The position numbers and the translations under genes are program-made. From Variovorax sp. (GTDB lineage: Bacteria; Pseudomonadota; Gammaproteobacteria; Burkholderiales; Burkholderiaceae_C), in contig JAGIBP010000039.1 in assembly GCA_017744285.1 (NCBI GenBank), positions 1 through 32,659 on the forward strand: a stretch of 32,659 bases of DNA. Reading direction: 5' to 3'. The notes under the pieces are model-generated. The model was not told the origin of the DNA. It saw only the letters and a program-made list of their open reading frames with translations, and ran no database searches. Shown here piece by piece: positions 17,683 through 25,603 of the stretch (position 1 is its first letter; the number at the start of each line of letters is the position of its first letter).

Positions 17683-18598
17683 CGCTCCCCATTCCAGTCG
17701 GCACGCCGAGCCGATCGGCGAGGTTCGCGGCGTCGAACGGCGCGTACACCTTGGCGTCGTTGTCGAAGTAGCAATACACATCGCGCCGTGCGCCCCGAGG
17801 CGCGGGCGCGGTCGACGCCTTCGCGCCCCCGGCGGCCTCGCGCCCATGACGCCAGGCCTCGATGCGGTCGGCCCAGCGATCGAGCGCCGGCTCGCCATAG
17901 CCGCTGGCATACAACTGCTTGTCGCCGTGCAGCCGCACATAGACGAAATCGGCCGACACGTCCTCGATCAGCGGCCAGCGCCCGGCCGTATCGGCCACGA
18001 CCAGCGCCACGCGGTAGCGGCGCAGCAGTTCGATGAACTCCGGCACCACGAAGCTGGGATGGCGGATCTCCACCGCGTGGCGCATGCGCTGCCCGCGTGG
18101 CGCCTTCAGCCACGCGCGGCCTTCCAGCCGCGCATCGTGTTCCCGCGCGAGCGACAGCGCCGCCGAGGTGTCGGCCGGCAGCAGCGCGAGGAAAGCCTCC
18201 AGGCGCTCGGGCTCGAAGGCGAAGTTCGGCGGGAACTGCCACAGGATCGGACCGAGCTTGCGGCCCAGCGCGAAGATGCCGGAGGCCAGGAAATTGGCGA
18301 GCGGCACGCGCACTTCCTTCAGGCGCAGCAGGTGCGTGATGTAGCGCGATCCTTTCACCGCGAACAGGAAGTCGTCCGGTGTCTCGTCATGCCATGCGCG
18401 GTAGGACTCCGGCCGCTGGAGCGAATAGAACGACCCGTTGATCTCGATGGTCGGCAGCATGCGCGAGGCAAACGCAAGCTCCTCGCGCTGCGGCAGACCC
18501 GTCGGATAGAACTTGCCCCGCCACGGCGCATAGCGCCAGCCGGAGATGCCGATGCGGACCTCGCCGCCGCCGCGCTTTCGATGTCGTGTGGTGGTCAT
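17678..18598 (-). CDS. DUF72 (YecE-like) family protein
   Basis: 306 aa protein with the DUF72 TIM-barrel fold. Diagnostic stretches are VRIGISGWRYAPWRGKFYP near residue 14, FASRMLPTIEINGSFYSLQ, ETPDDFLFAVKGSRYITH, GPILWQFPPNF, AVEIRHPSF and DFVYVRLHGD. A Gly/Ala-rich stretch around 255-275 lies before the final YCYFDNDAKVYAPFDA motif, which is typical of the family C-terminus. The biochemical function of DUF72 proteins is unknown; they have been suggested to act in nucleic-acid or metal metabolism. It is on the - strand, converges with the DUF1488-like gene, and its promoter should lie in the 237-base gap shared with the PRC-barrel gene. Confidence 0.88.
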   Translation of the reverse strand: MTTTRHRKRGGGEVRIGISGWRYAPWRGKFYPTGLPQREELAFASRMLPTIEINGSFYSLQRPESYRAWHDETPDDFLFAVKGSRYITHLLRLKEVRVPLANFLASGIFALGRKLGPILWQFPPNFAFEPERLEAFLALLPADTSAALSLAREHDARLEGRAWLKAPRGQRMRHAVEIRHPSFVVPEFIELLRRYRVALVVADTAGRWPLIEDVSADFVYVRLHGDKQLYASGYGEPALDRWADRIEAWRHGREAAGGAKASTAPAPRGARRDVYCYFDNDAKVYAPFDAANLADRLGVPTGMGSG

Positions 18599-18650
18599 GG
18601 CAGAACGCTACCTGCGCATCTGCAGCCTCGAATGCGGCAGGGCTTCACCG

Positions 18651-18717
18651 TGTAGGCATCGGCGCGCAGCGCGCGTCGGATCGCGGCGCGGCGCAGCCGA
18701 GCAAGGCACTGCCTACA
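18651..18717. repeat. Intergenic inverted repeat with GC-rich interior
   Basis: TGTAGGCA (18651-18658) and its exact reverse complement TGCCTACA (18710-18717) flank 51 bases of very GC-rich sequence. Inside, TCGGC (18659-18663) and GCCGA (18696-18700) form a second matching pair, and GCGCGC-type tracts sit between. It lies in the 18599-18835 gap between divergent genes. It could be a copy of a dispersed palindromic element or a transcript hairpin; with only one copy here I cannot tell. Confidence 0.4.
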
Positions 18718-18835
18718 GAAGGATGACGCCCAGGCTGATCGGCCGCCCCCGCACGCCGCGAGATACCTGCTTGCCAAGGGACCTTCGATTCGCATGCCGG
18801 CTCGTCCCGCCGGCGCACACATGGAGCATCCGCAT

Positions 18836-19183
18836 ATGAGCACTCTCACAGCCACCGCCGACGTCATCTCGTCCGACCGCGTCGAGGGCACCAGCGTCTA
18901 CAACACGAGCGGGGACAAGCTGGGCACCATCGACGATCTGATGATCGACAAGGTTTCGGGCCAGGTCCGCTACGCCGTCATGGAATTCGGCGGGTTCCTC
19001 GGCATCGGCACCGACCGCTATCCCGTCCCCTGGAGCATGCTGAAGTACGACACGGGACTGGACGGCTACGTGGTCCCTTTGGACAAGGCGACTCTTGAGC
19101 GCGCGCCGCGCTACACCGACGACAAGATGCCCGCCTACGACGACGCCTACAACAGCAGCGTCAACACGTACTACGGGCTGTAG
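18836..19183 (+). CDS. PRC-barrel domain protein
   Basis: 115 aa soluble protein with a PRC-barrel: VISSDRVEGTSVYNTSGDKL, GTIDDLMIDKVSGQVRYAVM, EFGGFLGIGTDRYPVPWSML, then a short tail ending in YNSSVNTYYGL. PRC-barrels occur in photosynthetic reaction centre H subunits and in RimM; stand-alone short forms are common in soil proteobacteria, often linked to stress, but the role is unknown. ATG 18836 is chosen because GGAG precedes it at good spacing and the family begins there; in-frame ATGs at 18794 and 18821 are possible. It converges with badK, with 15 bases between the stop codons. Confidence 0.88.
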   Translation: MSTLTATADVISSDRVEGTSVYNTSGDKLGTIDDLMIDKVSGQVRYAVMEFGGFLGIGTDRYPVPWSMLKYDTGLDGYVVPLDKATLERAPRYTDDKMPAYDDAYNSSVNTYYGL

Positions 19184-19198
19184 GCGCCGCCCGCTTCT

Positions 19199-19996
19199 TC
19201 AACGATGGCTGAAGGCCGGCGCCCGCTTTTCGAGAAAGGCCTTCATGCCCTCGTGCGCATCGGCGCTGGCGAAGCGCGCGTGCAGTTGCCTGCGCTCGAA
19301 GCCGATGCCTTCGGCGAGCGACCCCTCGAAGGCGCGGTTGACAGATTCCTTGATGGCGATGAGCGCCGGCAGCGAGAAGCCCGCGATCCTTGACGCCAGC
19401 GCGAGGCTCTCGGCGAGCAGCGCTTCGTCCGGCACCACGCGCGAGACCAGCCCATGCCGGTCCGCTTCCGCTGCGTCGAGCGTGCGGGCCGCGAGGCACA
19501 TCTCCATGGCCTTGGCCTTGCCGATTGCGCGTGGCAGCCGCTGCGTGCCGCCGGCGCCGGGCAGCATCGCCAGCTTGACCTCGGGCAATCCGAAGCGCGC
19601 GCTCTCGGCCGCCACGATGATGTCGCAAGCCAGCGCCAGCTCGCAGCCGCCGCCCATCGCGAAGCCCGCGACGGCCGCGATGACGGGCTTGCGCACGCTG
19701 CGGATGGTCTCCCAGTTGCGCGTGATGAACTCCGAGCGCACCACATCCATATAGCTCCAGTCGGCCATCGCCGCGATGTCGGCACCGGCGGCGAAGGCCT
19801 TCGCATTGCCGGTGATCACGATCGCGCCGATCCCCTCGTCGGCATCGAAGGCGCGCAATGCGGCGCCGAGCGCGTCCATCAGCGCATCGTTGAGCGCGTT
19901 CATTTGCCGCGGCCGGTTCAGCGTGACGACGCCGACGCGGCCGCGGGTCTCGAGGAGGACGGGCGACTCTTCTTCCATGGGGCCTCGCGCGCTCAT
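19199..19996 (-). CDS. badK: Cyclohex-1-ene-1-carboxyl-CoA hydratase BadK (crotonase family)
   Basis: 265 aa enoyl-CoA hydratase that adds water to cyclohex-1-ene-1-carboxyl-CoA to give 2-hydroxycyclohexanecarboxyl-CoA. Crotonase features are complete: oxyanion-hole regions KAFAAGADIA (near 66-75) and AMGGGCELA (113-121), with catalytic Glu E119 and E139 (GLPEVKLAMLPGAGGTQR). The wording ITRNWETIR, SARFGLPE and LHARFASADAHEGM resembles R. palustris BadK from memory. It is the last gene of the CHC operon. Its ATG overlaps the receptor gene's stop (ATGA), favouring this start over the in-frame Met at residue 7. The specific substrate is inferred from operon company; the superfamily call is certain. 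Confidence 0.88.
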   Translation of the reverse strand: MSARGPMEEESPVLLETRGRVGVVTLNRPRQMNALNDALMDALGAALRAFDADEGIGAIVITGNAKAFAAGADIAAMADWSYMDVVRSEFITRNWETIRSVRKPVIAAVAGFAMGGGCELALACDIIVAAESARFGLPEVKLAMLPGAGGTQRLPRAIGKAKAMEMCLAARTLDAAEADRHGLVSRVVPDEALLAESLALASRIAGFSLPALIAIKESVNRAFEGSLAEGIGFERRQLHARFASADAHEGMKAFLEKRAPAFSHR

Positions 19997-20976
19997 TCGA
20001 CGACGATCTTCTGTTCGCGGATCAGCGTGGTGAGCCGCTGGCCCTCGTCGGCCAGGAGCGCCTTGAACTCGGCCGGGCTCATCGCCGCCGTCTCGGCGCC
20101 GAGGTCCGCGTAGCGCGACTTGACCGCCGCCTGCGCCATCGCCTTGCCGAGTTCGCGATTCAGGCGCGCGACGATCTCCGGCGCAACCCCGTTGGGCGCC
20201 CAGAGGCCGAACCAGATGTCCAGGTCCGCCTCCTTGAAGCCGAGCTCGCCGACCGTGGGCACGTCCGGGAAGAAGGGCGAGCGCTTGGCGCTCACGATGC
20301 CCAGCAGCTTGACCTTGCCCGCGCGGATGTGCGGGAACGCGATGCCGGGATCGCAGACGAAATCGGCCTGCCCCGACATCACGTCCTGCAGGGCCGGCGC
20401 GGCGCCGCGGTAGGGGATGTGCGTGATGTAGGTGCCCGAAGCGACCTTGAACATCTCGCAGGCGAGATGCGGCGGCGTGCCAGTGCCCGCCGACGCATAC
20501 GACAGCTTGCCGGGCTGCGACCTCGCCAGCGCGACCAGGTCCCGCGCGTCCCGCACCGCGAGCTGCGGCTTGGCCACCAGGTACATCTGCGTGCGGCCGA
20601 TGGTGCCCACCGGCGTGAGGTCGCGCGAGGGCAGGATGCTCGACTTGAAGAGCGAGGGATTGGCCGTCTCGACCGAAGTCGGCGCGATCAGGAAGGTCTG
20701 GCCGTCGGGCGCGGCGCGGATCACTTCGGCCGCCGCGATGTTGCCGCTCGCGCCCGGCTTGTTGTCGATGACGACCGGCTGGCCCAGCGATTCGGTGAGC
20801 TGCTGCGCGAGGATGCGCGCCATGACGTCGGTGCTGCCGCCCGGCGCGAAGCCGACGACGATGCGCACCGGCTTGGCAGGCCAGGCCGTCTGTGCCTGGG
20901 CGGCCGTGCCGAAGAGCGCCAGGCCGGCGGCGAATGCAGCCGCTGCGCAGAGCGGCCGGGTGATGCGAATGGTCAT
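19993..20976 (-). CDS. Bug/TctC-family periplasmic solute-binding protein
   Basis: 327 aa tripartite tricarboxylate transporter receptor (Bug family). A Sec signal peptide (hydrophobic stretch about 10-25, likely cut after AAQA at 28) is followed by WPAKPVRIVVGFAPGGSTDV, the classic Bug start, then GQPVVIDNKPGASGNIAA, THIPYRGAAPALQD and FPDVPTVGELGF. Bug receptors bind carboxylates, often aromatic or organic acids. It sits between aliA (31-base gap) and badK (ATGA overlap), so it is co-transcribed with CHC catabolism, and a role in capturing cyclohexanecarboxylate or a related acid is inferred. No TctA or TctB membrane genes are in the window. Orphan Bug genes are common in Comamonadaceae. 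Confidence 0.93.
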   Translation of the reverse strand: MTIRITRPLCAAAAFAAGLALFGTAAQAQTAWPAKPVRIVVGFAPGGSTDVMARILAQQLTESLGQPVVIDNKPGASGNIAAAEVIRAAPDGQTFLIAPTSVETANPSLFKSSILPSRDLTPVGTIGRTQMYLVAKPQLAVRDARDLVALARSQPGKLSYASAGTGTPPHLACEMFKVASGTYITHIPYRGAAPALQDVMSGQADFVCDPGIAFPHIRAGKVKLLGIVSAKRSPFFPDVPTVGELGFKEADLDIWFGLWAPNGVAPEIVARLNRELGKAMAQAAVKSRYADLGAETAAMSPAEFKALLADEGQRLTTLIREQKIVVE

Positions 20977-21007
20977 GCTCTTGTCTCCGTTCCTTGTGAT
21001 GGGTCCG

Positions 21008-22651
21008 TCAGGCCGCTTCGCCGCGCAGCGCCTCGCGCAGCTTGAATTTCTGGATCTTTCCCGAGGGGGTCGATGGCATCGCGTCGCGCACCACGAGGCG
21101 CTCGGGGATGTACTGCAGCGCCACCTTCTGCGCCTTGAGGAACTCGACGATCGAAGGCAGGTCGATGCTCTGCCCCGGCCGCGGCACCACGACGGCGCAG
21201 GCCCGCTCGCCGAGGCGCTCGTCGGGGTAGGCGACGATGGCCGCCATCTGCACGGCCGGATGGCGATACAGCAGCGCCTCGATCTCGACCACCGGCACGT
21301 TCTCGCCGCCGCGGATGATCACGTCCTTGCTGCGCCCCGTGATGCGCAGGTAGCCGCGCTCGTCGATGCGCGCCATGTCGCCGGTATCGAACCAGCCCTC
21401 GGCGTCGGTGCCGTTGAGATGCGCGCGCTTGAGATAGCCGCCGAAGTTGGAGCACGAGCGCAGCATCAGTTCGCCGGACTCCCCCGGCGGCAGGCGCTTG
21501 CCGTCGGCGTCGACCACCTTGATCTCGACGCCCCGCAGCGGCCGGCCGTCGGTGTTGAAGGCGCGCTCGTCGTCGTCGTCGAGTTCGATCAGCGTGACCG
21601 CGCCGTTCTCGGTCATGCCCCACGCCGAGACGATCTTGGTGCCGAGGGCGCCGCGCGCCTGCTCGACCAGCGCCCCGGGGATCGGCGCGCCCGCGCACAG
21701 GAAGGTGCGCAGCGTCGGCACCGCCTGCCCGCTTTCGGCCACCGCGCGCGTCAGGTCGCTCAGGAATGGCGTCGACGCCATCGTGAAGGTGACGCGCTCG
21801 GTCTGGATCAGCGCGACCGCGCGCTGCGGGTCCCAGAGGTCCTGCAGCACCACGCTCGCCTTGAGCATGATGGGCATCATGAGGCCGTACATGAAGCCGG
21901 TCTGGTGCGCCATCGGCGAGGCCATCAGCACCACGTCCTCGCTGCCGAGCCGCAGGCGCTCGGCGTAGGGAATGATGTTGGCCATCGTGGTGTTGGCCGA
22001 GTGCATCACGCCCTTGGGCTCGCCGGTGGTGCCCGAGGTGTAGATGAGCTGCATCACGTCGTCCGGCGACGGCCGGCTGGCGGTGAGGATCCGCTGTGCG
22101 TCGGCGGCCTCTTCCCAGGGCGGGCCGCTGAGCAGCGCCTCGAAGCTCCCGGGGCCGTCGCCGCCGACCACGACCACCTGCAGCAGATCGGGCAGCTGGG
22201 GCTTCAGGTCCGCCATCATCGCCTCGAAGTCGAAACCCCTGAAGCGCTTCGGCACGATCGCCACCTTGGCTTCGCCGTGCTTGAGCATGAACGAGAGTTC
22301 CCGCTCGCGGAAGATGTGCATGAGCGGATTCATCACCGCGCCGATGCGCGCGCAGGCAAGGCAGGTCAGCGTGAACTGCCACCAGTTGGGCAACTGGCAG
22401 GCCACCACGTCGCCGCGCCCCACGCCGAGCCGCGCGAGGCCCACCGCGATGCGATCGGCCATGCGGGCCATCTCGCGGTAGGTGAAGCGCCGGGTCTCGC
22501 CCTCTTCCACCCGCAGCGCGGTGAGCGCCACCTTGTCGGGGCAGGCCGCGAGGCAGGCGTCGAGATCGTCGTTGATGGTGCGGTCATGCCAGAGGCCCTC
22601 GGCCACCATCCTTTCGCGGCGCGGGGGAATGAGTACGGCGTCGAATTCCAT
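21008..22651 (-). CDS. aliA: Cyclohexanecarboxylate-CoA ligase AliA (ANL superfamily)
   Basis: 547 aa AMP-forming acyl-CoA synthetase that activates cyclohexanecarboxylate with ATP and CoA. Motifs: P-loop YTSGTTGEPKG (204-214), AWGMTENGAVT, GWFDTGDMARIDERGYL, ITGRSKDVIIRGGENVPVVEIE, and the C-terminal catalytic Lys in PSTPSGKIQKFKLRE (K532). The N-terminus begins with FDAVLIPPRRERMVAEGLW. A good Shine-Dalgarno (AGGAGACA) precedes ATG 22651, 39 bases after aliB. The superfamily is certain. CHC specificity rests on linkage to badH, badI, aliB and badK and on resemblance to R. palustris AliA. Confidence 0.87.
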   Translation of the reverse strand: MEFDAVLIPPRRERMVAEGLWHDRTINDDLDACLAACPDKVALTALRVEEGETRRFTYREMARMADRIAVGLARLGVGRGDVVACQLPNWWQFTLTCLACARIGAVMNPLMHIFRERELSFMLKHGEAKVAIVPKRFRGFDFEAMMADLKPQLPDLLQVVVVGGDGPGSFEALLSGPPWEEAADAQRILTASRPSPDDVMQLIYTSGTTGEPKGVMHSANTTMANIIPYAERLRLGSEDVVLMASPMAHQTGFMYGLMMPIMLKASVVLQDLWDPQRAVALIQTERVTFTMASTPFLSDLTRAVAESGQAVPTLRTFLCAGAPIPGALVEQARGALGTKIVSAWGMTENGAVTLIELDDDDERAFNTDGRPLRGVEIKVVDADGKRLPPGESGELMLRSCSNFGGYLKRAHLNGTDAEGWFDTGDMARIDERGYLRITGRSKDVIIRGGENVPVVEIEALLYRHPAVQMAAIVAYPDERLGERACAVVVPRPGQSIDLPSIVEFLKAQKVALQYIPERLVVRDAMPSTPSGKIQKFKLREALRGEAA

Positions 22652-22690
22652 GCTGTGTCTCCTCGTTGTGGTTGTGGGATCGGTGGCACC

Positions 22691-23842
22691 TCAGGCCGGT
22701 ACGGCCTCGCGCCCGGCACGCGTGCGGGCGATGATGGTTTTCATGATCTGCGCCGTGCCGTCGCCGATCTGGAAGCCCAGCACGTCGCGCAGGCGCTGCT
22801 CCATCGGGCCCCGGTCGTAGCCGCCGTGGCCGAAGCTCAGCAGGCACTGGTGGATCACGTCGTAGGCGAGCTTGGGCGCCCACCACTTGCACATCGCAGC
22901 CTCGGCGGTGTGCGGCGCGCCCTTGTCCTTGAGCCACAGCGTCTGCAGGCACAGCAGGCGCGCGGCCTCCACCTGCGTGTCGAAGTCGGCGAGCGGGTGC
23001 GACACGCCCTGGAACGCCGACAGCGGCTTGCCGAAGGCTTCGCGCTGGGCGACGTACTCCCAGGTTTCCTCCAGCGCCACGCGGGCGACGGCCAGCACCT
23101 GCAGGCCGATCAGCGCGCGCGAGAAATCGAAGCCCTGCATCACCTGCACGAAACCCTTGTTCTCCTCGCCGAGGCGGTGGTCGGCCGGCACGCGCACGTT
23201 CTCGAAGAAGAGCGAGCCGCGCCCGATCGCGCGCTGGCCGTGGCAGTCGAAGCGGTTGCGCGTGATGCCGGGCAGGTCCATGGGCACCAGCAGCGCGGTC
23301 ACGCCGTGCGCGGCCGATTCGACCGTGCCGGTGCGCCCGAACACCACCGCGGCGTCGGCCTGGTCGGCGGCGGAGATCGAGGTCTTCTCGCCGTTGATGA
23401 CGTAGTCGTCCCCCACGCGCTCGATGCGCAGGCGCAGGTTGGCGGCGTCCGAGCCGCCGCGCGGTTCGGTGAGCGCGATCGCGAAGAGCGCCTCGCCGCG
23501 CGTGAGTTTCTCCAGCCACGGCCGCGCCACCTCGGGCCGACCATGCTGCGAGAGGATCTGCCCGTTGAGCGATGCCAGCAGGTTGACATAGCTCAGGCTC
23601 AGGTCGGCGCGCGCGATCTCTTCGTGGATCACACCGGCCGCGAGGCAGCCCATGCCCTGCCCGCCCTGTGCCTCGGGCAGCTCGGGCGCGATGAAGCCCA
23701 TCTCGCCCATCTCGCGCATCAGCGCGCGATCGAGCACGCGGGTCTTGTCGCGCTCCAGGAAGCCGGGCGCCACGCGCTTGCTGGCAAAGCGGCGCGCGTG
23801 CTCGGCCAGCGCCGCCAGGTCTTCGTCGATGTAGGGGTTCAT
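22691..23842 (-). CDS. aliB: Cyclohexanecarboxyl-CoA dehydrogenase AliB (acyl-CoA dehydrogenase)
   Basis: 383 aa FAD acyl-CoA dehydrogenase that oxidises CHC-CoA to cyclohex-1-ene-1-carboxyl-CoA, passing electrons to ETF. It has ALTEPRGGSDAANLRLR and INGEKTSISAADQADA (FAD/substrate contacts), REAFGKPLSAFQGV, and a C-terminal FGHGGYDRGPMEQRLRDV followed by GFQIGDGTAQIMK. The usual catalytic Glu (YEGT in medium-chain enzymes) is Asp here (D361, GDGT). The start is set by ATG 23842 with GAAGGAGACG upstream; the frame is open further upstream inside badI. It lies 32 bases after badI. The AliB call depends on operon context and close resemblance in wording to the R. palustris protein. Confidence 0.87.
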   Translation of the reverse strand: MNPYIDEDLAALAEHARRFASKRVAPGFLERDKTRVLDRALMREMGEMGFIAPELPEAQGGQGMGCLAAGVIHEEIARADLSLSYVNLLASLNGQILSQHGRPEVARPWLEKLTRGEALFAIALTEPRGGSDAANLRLRIERVGDDYVINGEKTSISAADQADAAVVFGRTGTVESAAHGVTALLVPMDLPGITRNRFDCHGQRAIGRGSLFFENVRVPADHRLGEENKGFVQVMQGFDFSRALIGLQVLAVARVALEETWEYVAQREAFGKPLSAFQGVSHPLADFDTQVEAARLLCLQTLWLKDKGAPHTAEAAMCKWWAPKLAYDVIHQCLLSFGHGGYDRGPMEQRLRDVLGFQIGDGTAQIMKTIIARTRAGREAVPA

Positions 23843-23874
23843 CTCTCGTCTCCTTCGGGGCGCCGGCGCGGAGC

Positions 23875-24657
23875 CTACTTGGCGTATTTGCGGAAATCGG
23901 GCTTGCGCTTTTCCATGAGCGCGGCCACGCCCTCGCGCGACTCGTCGGTGTCGTAGTACAGCTTGAGCGCGTACATGCCCATGCCCGCGATGCCGGCCTG
24001 ATGGGCCGTGTCCATGTTGAAGCTGCGCTTGGCGATGGCGATGGCGGTCGGGCTGCGCTCGCAGATGGTCTCGGCCCACTCCTGCACGGTCTCGTCGAGC
24101 TTCTCGGGCGGCACGCAGATGTTGGCGAGGCCCATCGCGACGGCCTCCTGGCCCGAGTAGCGCTTGTTGAGATACCAGATCTCGCGCGCCTTCTTCTCGC
24201 CGACCACCCGCGCGAGAAAGGCCGTGCCGTAGCCCGGATCGACCGAGCCCATCTTCGGTCCGACCTGGCCGAAGATCGCCTTCTCGGAGCAGATGGTCAG
24301 GTCGCAGATGGTGCACAGCACGTTGCCCCCGCCGATGGCGAAGCCCTGCACCCGCGCGATCACCGGCTTGGGCACGTCGCGGATCGCGGTGTGCAATTCC
24401 TCCATCGGCAGGCCGATGGTGCCGCGGCCGTCGTAGTTGCCGTTGTGGGCCGACTGGTCGCCGCCGGTGCAGAAGGCCTTCTCGCCCGCGCCTGCGAGCA
24501 CGATCGCGCCCACCTCGCGGTCATAGCCCGCCCGGTTGAGCGCGCGGATGATCTCGTCGCAGGTCTGGCCGCGGAAGGCGTTCATCTTCTCGGGCCGGTT
24601 GATGGTGATCCACGCCACGCGGTTGCGCACTTCGTAGAGGATGTCTTCGTATTCCAT
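23875..24657 (-). CDS. badI: 2-ketocyclohexanecarboxyl-CoA hydrolase BadI
   Basis: 260 aa crotonase-superfamily enzyme that hydrolytically opens the ring of 2-ketocyclohexanecarboxyl-CoA to pimelyl-CoA. It carries the BadI/MenB-type signature: AFCTGGDQSAHNGNYDGRGT (62-81), QGFAIGGGNVLCTICDLTIC, AIFGQVGPKMGSVDPGYG with D140, then AFLARVVGEKKAREIWY. MenB performs the reverse-type ring closure with a similar active site. The match to R. palustris BadI is strong across the whole length as I remember it. Start is ATG 24657 (MEYEDILYEVRN); its Shine-Dalgarno is weak, 41 bases after badH. Confidence 0.94.
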   Translation of the reverse strand: MEYEDILYEVRNRVAWITINRPEKMNAFRGQTCDEIIRALNRAGYDREVGAIVLAGAGEKAFCTGGDQSAHNGNYDGRGTIGLPMEELHTAIRDVPKPVIARVQGFAIGGGNVLCTICDLTICSEKAIFGQVGPKMGSVDPGYGTAFLARVVGEKKAREIWYLNKRYSGQEAVAMGLANICVPPEKLDETVQEWAETICERSPTAIAIAKRSFNMDTAHQAGIAGMGMYALKLYYDTDESREGVAALMEKRKPDFRKYAK

Positions 24658-24698
24658 GGTGTTCTTTCGCTGAGAAGGTGGGTGAAGGAGGGTCGGTC

Positions 24699-25466
24699 TT
24701 AGCCGTTCATCGTGAGGCCGCCCGAAACGCTCAGCACCTGGCCGGTGACGAAGGCGGCGTCGTCGCTGGCGAAGAAGACAATGGCGCCGGGCAGGTCCTC
24801 CGGCTGCCCGATGCGGCCGAGCGGGATCGAGCGCGTGAAGGCTTCCATGAGCTTCTCGGGGTTGCCCGCGCCTTCCTTGTAGTCGGCGAAGAGCGCGGTG
24901 TCGGTCGGCCCCGGGCACACGACGTTGACCGTGATGCCATGGCGCGCATGCTCGCGCGCCAGCGTCTTCGAGAACGCCACGAGCCCGCCCTTGCAGGCCG
25001 CGTACACCGCCTCGCCCGACGAGCCGACGCGCGCCGCGTCGGACGCGATGTTGACGATGCGCCCCGCCTTGCGCGCCACCATGCCCGGCAGCACCGCGTG
25101 GTGCATGTGCAGCGCGCCGGTCAGGTTGATGGCGATCAGCTTGTCCCACTGCGCGGGCTCGGTCTTGGTGAACGGGCGGAACACGTCCCAGCCGGCGTTG
25201 TTGACCAGCACGTCGATCGGGCCGAGCTTCTGGAGCGTGGCCTCCACCGCCGCATCGACGCTCGCGCGATCGGTGATGTCGCAGCGCAGCGCCACGGCCT
25301 CGCCGCCCGCGTCGCGGATCTGCCCGGCCACCTTCTCCGCGGCCTCGGGGTTCAGGTCGTAGATCGCGACCTTCGCGCCTTCGCGTGCGAAGCGGCGGCA
25401 GGTGGCGCCACCGATTCCGCCACCCCCGCCGGTCACCACCACGGTCTTGCCTTCGAATCTCTGCAT
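24699..25466 (-). CDS. badH: 2-hydroxycyclohexanecarboxyl-CoA dehydrogenase BadH (SDR)
   Basis: 255 aa short-chain dehydrogenase that oxidises 2-hydroxycyclohexanecarboxyl-CoA to the 2-keto compound. Rossmann motif TGGGGGIGGA (12-21), acidic D37 after the second strand (NAD preference), NNAG (89-92), catalytic S142, Y155 and K159, and a C-terminal GQVLSVSGGLTMNG. The segment GSSGEAVYAACKGGLVAFSK and the tail match R. palustris BadH closely from memory. It is first in the CHC operon, with AAGGAGAA before ATG 25466. The 137-base gap to the divergent badR should hold its promoter and operator. Confidence 0.94.
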   Translation of the reverse strand: MQRFEGKTVVVTGGGGGIGGATCRRFAREGAKVAIYDLNPEAAEKVAGQIRDAGGEAVALRCDITDRASVDAAVEATLQKLGPIDVLVNNAGWDVFRPFTKTEPAQWDKLIAINLTGALHMHHAVLPGMVARKAGRIVNIASDAARVGSSGEAVYAACKGGLVAFSKTLAREHARHGITVNVVCPGPTDTALFADYKEGAGNPEKLMEAFTRSIPLGRIGQPEDLPGAIVFFASDDAAFVTGQVLSVSGGLTMNG

Positions 25467-25603
25467 GTCGGTTCTCCTTGCGTCTGAATGCTTGCTATCG
25501 TCGGTGCAGTTCAGCCGGTGGCCGACTGCATTTACGTCAATGTGTTGTCATATTATTGGCAGCACCGCAAATGCTTTGCAAGCCCCCTTTCGTGAGAATT
25601 TTT
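25467..25603. promoter_or_regulatory. badH-badR divergent control region with repeated GYAAATGC motif
   Basis: AT-rich 137-base gap between badH and badR. CGTAAATGC reads on the - strand at 25528-25536; CGCAAATGC reads on the + strand at 25566-25574, inside a palindrome GCAAA-TGC-TTTGC (25567-25579). A third copy, GCAAATGCT, lies at 25607-25615, just inside badR and exactly 40 bases after the second. TGCAGT and ACTGCA also form an inverted pair near 25515-25530. A possible badH promoter on the - strand has TTGCAA and AATAAT 18 bases apart (weak). R. palustris BadR represses near the badH start site; these repeats are candidate operators. Confidence 0.45.

Noticed and set aside
18595..18891. 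98-codon - strand frame across the intergenic repeat
   Set aside because: Basic, Arg/Cys-rich translation with no family resemblance. It overlaps the start of the PRC-barrel gene and contains the palindromic element.
20432..23956. 1174-codon open frame on the + strand opposite the CHC operon
   Set aside because: Antisense shadow of tctC, aliA and aliB, with no recognisable domain.
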